From Oscillospiraceae bacterium (GTDB lineage: Bacteria > Bacillota > Clostridia > Oscillospirales > CAG-272): DNA of 64,000 nucleotides. A program made the translations under genes and the position numbers. Under the pieces are notes generated by a model. It did not search any database, was not told where the DNA came from, and saw nothing but the letters and a program-made list of their open reading frames with translations. Location: assembly GCA_003343845.1 (NCBI GenBank), contig QAKK01000040.1, forward strand, positions 17,165 to 81,164, read 5' to 3'. Below, piece after piece: positions 61,655-64,000 of this stretch (its first letter is position 1; each line of letters opens with the position of its first letter).

Positions 61655-62293
61655 ATGGCACAGACAGAAAGTTACAACTATGCTGCAATGGGCGGTATAA
61701 GCGCAACCACGCTCAAAATCATCGGCATGATCGCTATGACGATAGACCATATCGGTTATTTTTTGTTTCCGCAGATTGAAGCGTTTCGCATCATCGGGCG
61801 TATCGCATATCCGATATTTGCTTATATGATTGCCGAAGGCTGCCGCTATACCCGAAACAAAGTAAAGTATTTGTTGTCCGTTCTTGGTGTAGGCTGCGGC
61901 TGTTCGGCGGTATCTTACATAACGGAAGGCAGTCTGTATCAATCGATTCTCATTACATTTGCGTGTTCGATTGCACTGATTTTTGTTTTGGAAAAAGCAA
62001 TTTCAGGCAGCAGGCATTTGGAAAAAGTGCTTTTCGGACTGTCGGGGATACTGCTGACCGGGTTGTATTTTTGCTTGTTTCGCATACACATCATTCCCGG
62101 ACTTGAGACAGACTATGGATTTTACGGTATTTTAACACCTGCTTTGATCCGCTTCGGTCGGAACAAAAGCGAGAAACTGCTTGCGCTGACAGTTGGACTG
62201 TGTCTGATTTCGATAGGCGGTATGCCCTCGCAGCTCTTCTCACCGCTTCATATTGCTGTTCTGTATGCAATTTCGCAGCTTGTGCATGGATGA
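61655..62293 (+). CDS. TraX family membrane protein
   Basis: 212 residues, six or more hydrophobic helices. N-terminal TTLKIIGMIAMTIDHIGYFLFP is the TraX signature (K-x-I-x-M-x2-M-x2-DH), then FRIIGRIAYPIFAYMIAEG and CRYTRNKVKYL. TraX acetylates pilin N-terminally in conjugation, but chromosomal TraX proteins in Bacillota lack any conjugation genes nearby, as here; they are thought to be O- or N-acetyltransferases of unknown substrate. AT-richer than its neighbours. Confidence 0.85.
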   Translation: MAQTESYNYAAMGGISATTLKIIGMIAMTIDHIGYFLFPQIEAFRIIGRIAYPIFAYMIAEGCRYTRNKVKYLLSVLGVGCGCSAVSYITEGSLYQSILITFACSIALIFVLEKAISGSRHLEKVLFGLSGILLTGLYFCLFRIHIIPGLETDYGFYGILTPALIRFGRNKSEKLLALTVGLCLISIGGMPSQLFSPLHIAVLYAISQLVHG

Positions 62294-62320
62294 TTCGGGA
62301 GGACGAATATAACAATAGAG

Positions 62321-62353
62321 ATGCCGGGATGGCTCAGCCGTCCCGGCATTTTC
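62321..62353 (+). terminator. Terminator of the TraX-like gene
   Basis: Stem ATGCCGGGA/TCCCGGCAT with inner GGCTCAGCC, then TTTTC. Confidence 0.85.
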
Positions 62354-62363
62354 TATCGCAAAC

Positions 62364-62395
62364 AAAAAGCAGACCGTGCGTCAGTCGGTCTGCTC
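62364..62395 (-). terminator. Terminator of rpsT
   Basis: Minus strand AGCAGACCG/CGGTCTGCT with a 9-nt loop, followed by TTTTTG. Confidence 0.85.
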
Positions 62396-62399
62396 TCGG

Positions 62400-62663
62400 T
62401 TATGCCATCTTGTTGAGTTTAATGGTAAACTGGCTCTTCTTGTGTGCAGCTGCATTCTTGTGAATAATGTTGCGGTTTGCTGCCTGGTCGATCTTCTTGA
62501 CAGCCTCCTTGTATGCTTCGGTTGCGGCTGCCTTGTCCCCGCTCTCCAGAGCTGCGTCATACTTCTTTACGATGGTGTGAAGCTGCGTCTTGAAGATACG
62601 GTTCTGAAGCGTCTTCGCTTCGATGACCTTTACACGCTTCTTTGCGGATTTAATGTTCGGCAC
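62400..62663 (-). CDS. rpsT: 30S ribosomal protein S20
   Basis: 87 residues from a GTG start at 62663: PNIKSAKKRVKVIEAKTLQN then helical Lys/Ala-rich repeats (YDAALESGDKAAATEAYKEA) ending ITIKLNKMA-like FTIKLNKMA. S20 family length is ~85-90. It binds 16S rRNA helix 44/9. The GTG is preceded at 8 nt by AAGGAGGTGA, a nearly perfect anti-16S match, which fixes the start; an upstream in-frame ATG would add a hydrophobic leader with no site. Confidence 0.96.
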   Translation of the reverse strand: MPNIKSAKKRVKVIEAKTLQNRIFKTQLHTIVKKYDAALESGDKAAATEAYKEAVKKIDQAANRNIIHKNAAAHKKSQFTIKLNKMA

Positions 62664-62752
62664 GAGGTTCACCTCCTTCAAAAGTAAGAATATGAACACC
62701 AGCCGGCGCCTGAGAGGGTGCGCACAGCAAAGTTACTCATTTACGAATATTT

Positions 62753-62781
62753 ATATTAGCATAAGTCGGTACAAAAAGCAA
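62753..62781 (-). promoter_or_regulatory. Promoter of rpsT
   Basis: Minus strand TTGCTT-N17-TAATAT with TGC extension. Confidence 0.75.
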
Positions 62782-62893
62782 GGGCTTTTTCGATTTTTTT
62801 CAAAAAAGGCGAAAAACAGGGAAGTGCGCGCAGGATTTTTGCAGCTTTGGGCGAAAATATACGCGGTTTTTTGAAAAAAAGTAAAAAAACGCT

Positions 62894-62921
62894 TGACAGG
62901 GTGGGGAAAGCTTGCTATAAT
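62894..62921 (+). promoter_or_regulatory. Promoter of rpoB
   Basis: TTGACA-N16-TATAAT with TGC extended -10; consensus quality, as expected for a growth-related gene. Confidence 0.88.
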
Positions 62922-63137
62922 AATAAACTGCATTATAATTGCTTTAATTATGCGAATCGGTATATTTAAAGTAAAAAGAAGAAGACGAAACGCATGTGCT
63001 CTTTTTGAGAAAAAAGCGGGTCTGTCGGCACTCTTTTTGTTAATTTTCACATTAATATTATAACGCGCGCGCATGAAGTGAAATTTTCTGCTGTTTTCGC
63101 AAGCGGCGAGATATGAAAGAAGGAGTGATTCTATACT

Positions 63138-64000
63138 ATGCTCACACCCCAGAAGCTTGGTAAGAATGTGAGAATGAGCTTTTCAAGAGTCGGCGAGGCG
63201 ATTGAAATGCCCAATCTGCTCGAGGTGCAGAAGAAGTCGTTTGAGTGGTTCCTCAGAGATGGTCTGCGGGAAGTGCTCGACGATGTTTCTCCGATCGTCG
63301 ATTACTCGGGCAACCTCATTATCGAGTTTGTCGATTATTCCATCGACCCGAAGACGCAATATCCGGTCGAGGAATGCAAGGAGCGCGATGTCAACTACGC
63401 AGCGCCCCTCAAGGTGAGGGTCAGACTTACCAACAAGGAGACCGGTGAGGTAAAAGAGTCCGAGATATACATGGGCGACTTCCCGATGATGACCGACAAC
63501 GGTACCTTCGTCATCAACGGCGCAGAGCGCGTTATCGTCTCGCAGATCGTCCGTTCGCCCGGTATCTACTACGGCGACGCGATCGACAAGACCGGTAAGC
63601 ATATGCACACCGCGACGGTCATCCCGTACAGAGGCGCATGGCTGGAGTATGAGACCGACGCATCCGACGCTTTCTTTGTCAAGATCGATAAGACGAGAAA
63701 GATTCCGATCACGGTGCTCGTCCGTGCACTCGGCGTGGAGTCCGATGCGGACATCCTTGCGATGTTCGGCGACGAGACGCTGATCAAGGCGACCTTCGAG
63801 AAGGACGAGTGCGCAACGCTTGCGGCAGAAAACAACACCACGCTCGGCAAAGAGGCGCTCAAGGAGATCTACAAGAAGCTCCGTCCGGGCGAGCCGCCGC
63901 TGGTGGAGAGTGCGCAGATCCTCATCAACAATCTGTTCTTTGATCCCAAGCGTTATGACCTCGCACCGGTCGGCCGCTATAAATATGATAAGAAGCTGGA
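63138..64000 (+). CDS. rpoB: RNA polymerase beta subunit (partial, right edge)
   Basis: First 287 codons; the frame runs off the window. LEVQKKSFEWFLRDGLREV, GNLIIEFVDYSIDPKTQYPVEE, RDVNYAAPLKVRVRLTNKETGE, IYMGDFPMMTDNGTFVINGAERVIVSQIVRSPGIYYG (spread over ~110-150) are conserved beta-subunit regions. The rifampicin-site region is beyond the edge. RBS AAGGAG at 63119-63124 is 13 nt from the ATG. Unlike the common rplKAJL-rpoBC order, no ribosomal L10 or L7/L12 gene precedes it; the neighbour is divergent rpsT. Confidence 0.97.
   Translation, partial: MLTPQKLGKNVRMSFSRVGEAIEMPNLLEVQKKSFEWFLRDGLREVLDDVSPIVDYSGNLIIEFVDYSIDPKTQYPVEECKERDVNYAAPLKVRVRLTNKETGEVKESEIYMGDFPMMTDNGTFVINGAERVIVSQIVRSPGIYYGDAIDKTGKHMHTATVIPYRGAWLEYETDASDAFFVKIDKTRKIPITVLVRALGVESDADILAMFGDETLIKATFEKDECATLAAENNTTLGKEALKEIYKKLRPGEPPLVESAQILINNLFFDPKRYDLAPVGRYKYDKKL

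Larger units (their letters stand above)
62664..63137. other. Intergenic region between rpsT and rpoB with divergent promoters and a long leader
   Basis: No gene supported. It carries the rpsT promoter (minus) and the rpoB promoter (plus). The ~210 nt between the rpoB start site near 62928 and the ATG at 63138 are AT-rich with purine runs; no tRNA or strong attenuator structure is apparent, but a second TATTATAA at 63053-63061 could be an internal promoter. Confidence 0.65.

Noticed and set aside
61655..62293. Conjugative element because of the TraX-like protein
   Set aside because: No relaxase, pilus, integrase or repeat ends are nearby; chromosomal TraX proteins are common in Bacillota.

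Overview
The window looks like a chromosomal segment of a GC-rich anaerobic Bacillota, most likely a gut-type member of Clostridia (Oscillospiraceae or Christensenellales-like). The reasons are family-level: a glycogen operon with both glgC and glgD, the Gram-positive type of galT, plsY, an ECF-type S component, DUF1653 and DUF3006 proteins, three S-layer homology repeats, a dockerin, and very regular sigma-A promoters (mostly 17-bp spacing, often TGn-extended). Taxonomy below class is inference. There are no phage, insertion-sequence or CRISPR signatures; one tRNA gene was seen.

Layout. 1-3.4 kb: a tandem array of near-identical secreted beta-helix proteins with PAKTT[EA] repeat stalks and a C-terminal membrane anchor (one cut by the left edge, one frameshifted, one intact). 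3.4-9 kb: polysaccharide deacetylase, tRNA-Gln(CTG), a split chromate transporter, GNAT, SDR, a Cys-rich lipoprotein and a nitroreductase. 9-14 kb: PHP phosphoesterase, a ribbon-helix-helix protein, a DtxR/MntR-like regulator, then an operon of a LarA-type nickel racemase, an ECF S component and glycerate kinase. 14-16.7 kb: galM-galT. 16.7-20 kb: an overlapping operon of a secreted C39-like protease, FAD oxidoreductase, DUF1653 and VOC proteins. 20-32.2 kb (minus strand): a complete glycogen operon (orf149-glgB-glgC-glgD-glgA-glgP) continuing into a GH13 amylase and pncB.

32.4-36.2 kb: two secreted carbohydrate-active proteins, a beta-helix/GH43 fusion and a BNR (sialidase-like) protein with a dockerin. 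36.2-46 kb: cation diffusion facilitator, acyl-CoA synthetase, a three-gene ABC-2 exporter, a lipoprotein, and a methyltransferase-plsY-DUF3006 operon. 46-53 kb: ligA, a cell-wall amidase, and ttcA-gpsA-orf109-ispD-ispF followed by rpe. 53-61.5 kb: a likely glycan locus with an AraC regulator, an orphan solute-binding lipoprotein, a TIM-barrel-like protein and a 1234-residue SLH-anchored protein. 61.6-64 kb: TraX-like protein, rpsT, and the 5' part of rpoB.

How it fits together. Imported sugars (galM/galT) and hydroxyacids (larA-glxK) feed central metabolism; surplus glucose is stored and mobilised through the glg operon. Several surface proteins share one beta-helix module attached to different anchors or catalytic domains (membrane stalk, GH43, SLH), which suggests a lineage-specific surface scaffold. 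That shared module, the duplicated array and the larA-ECF-glycerate kinase operon are the points most worth following up.
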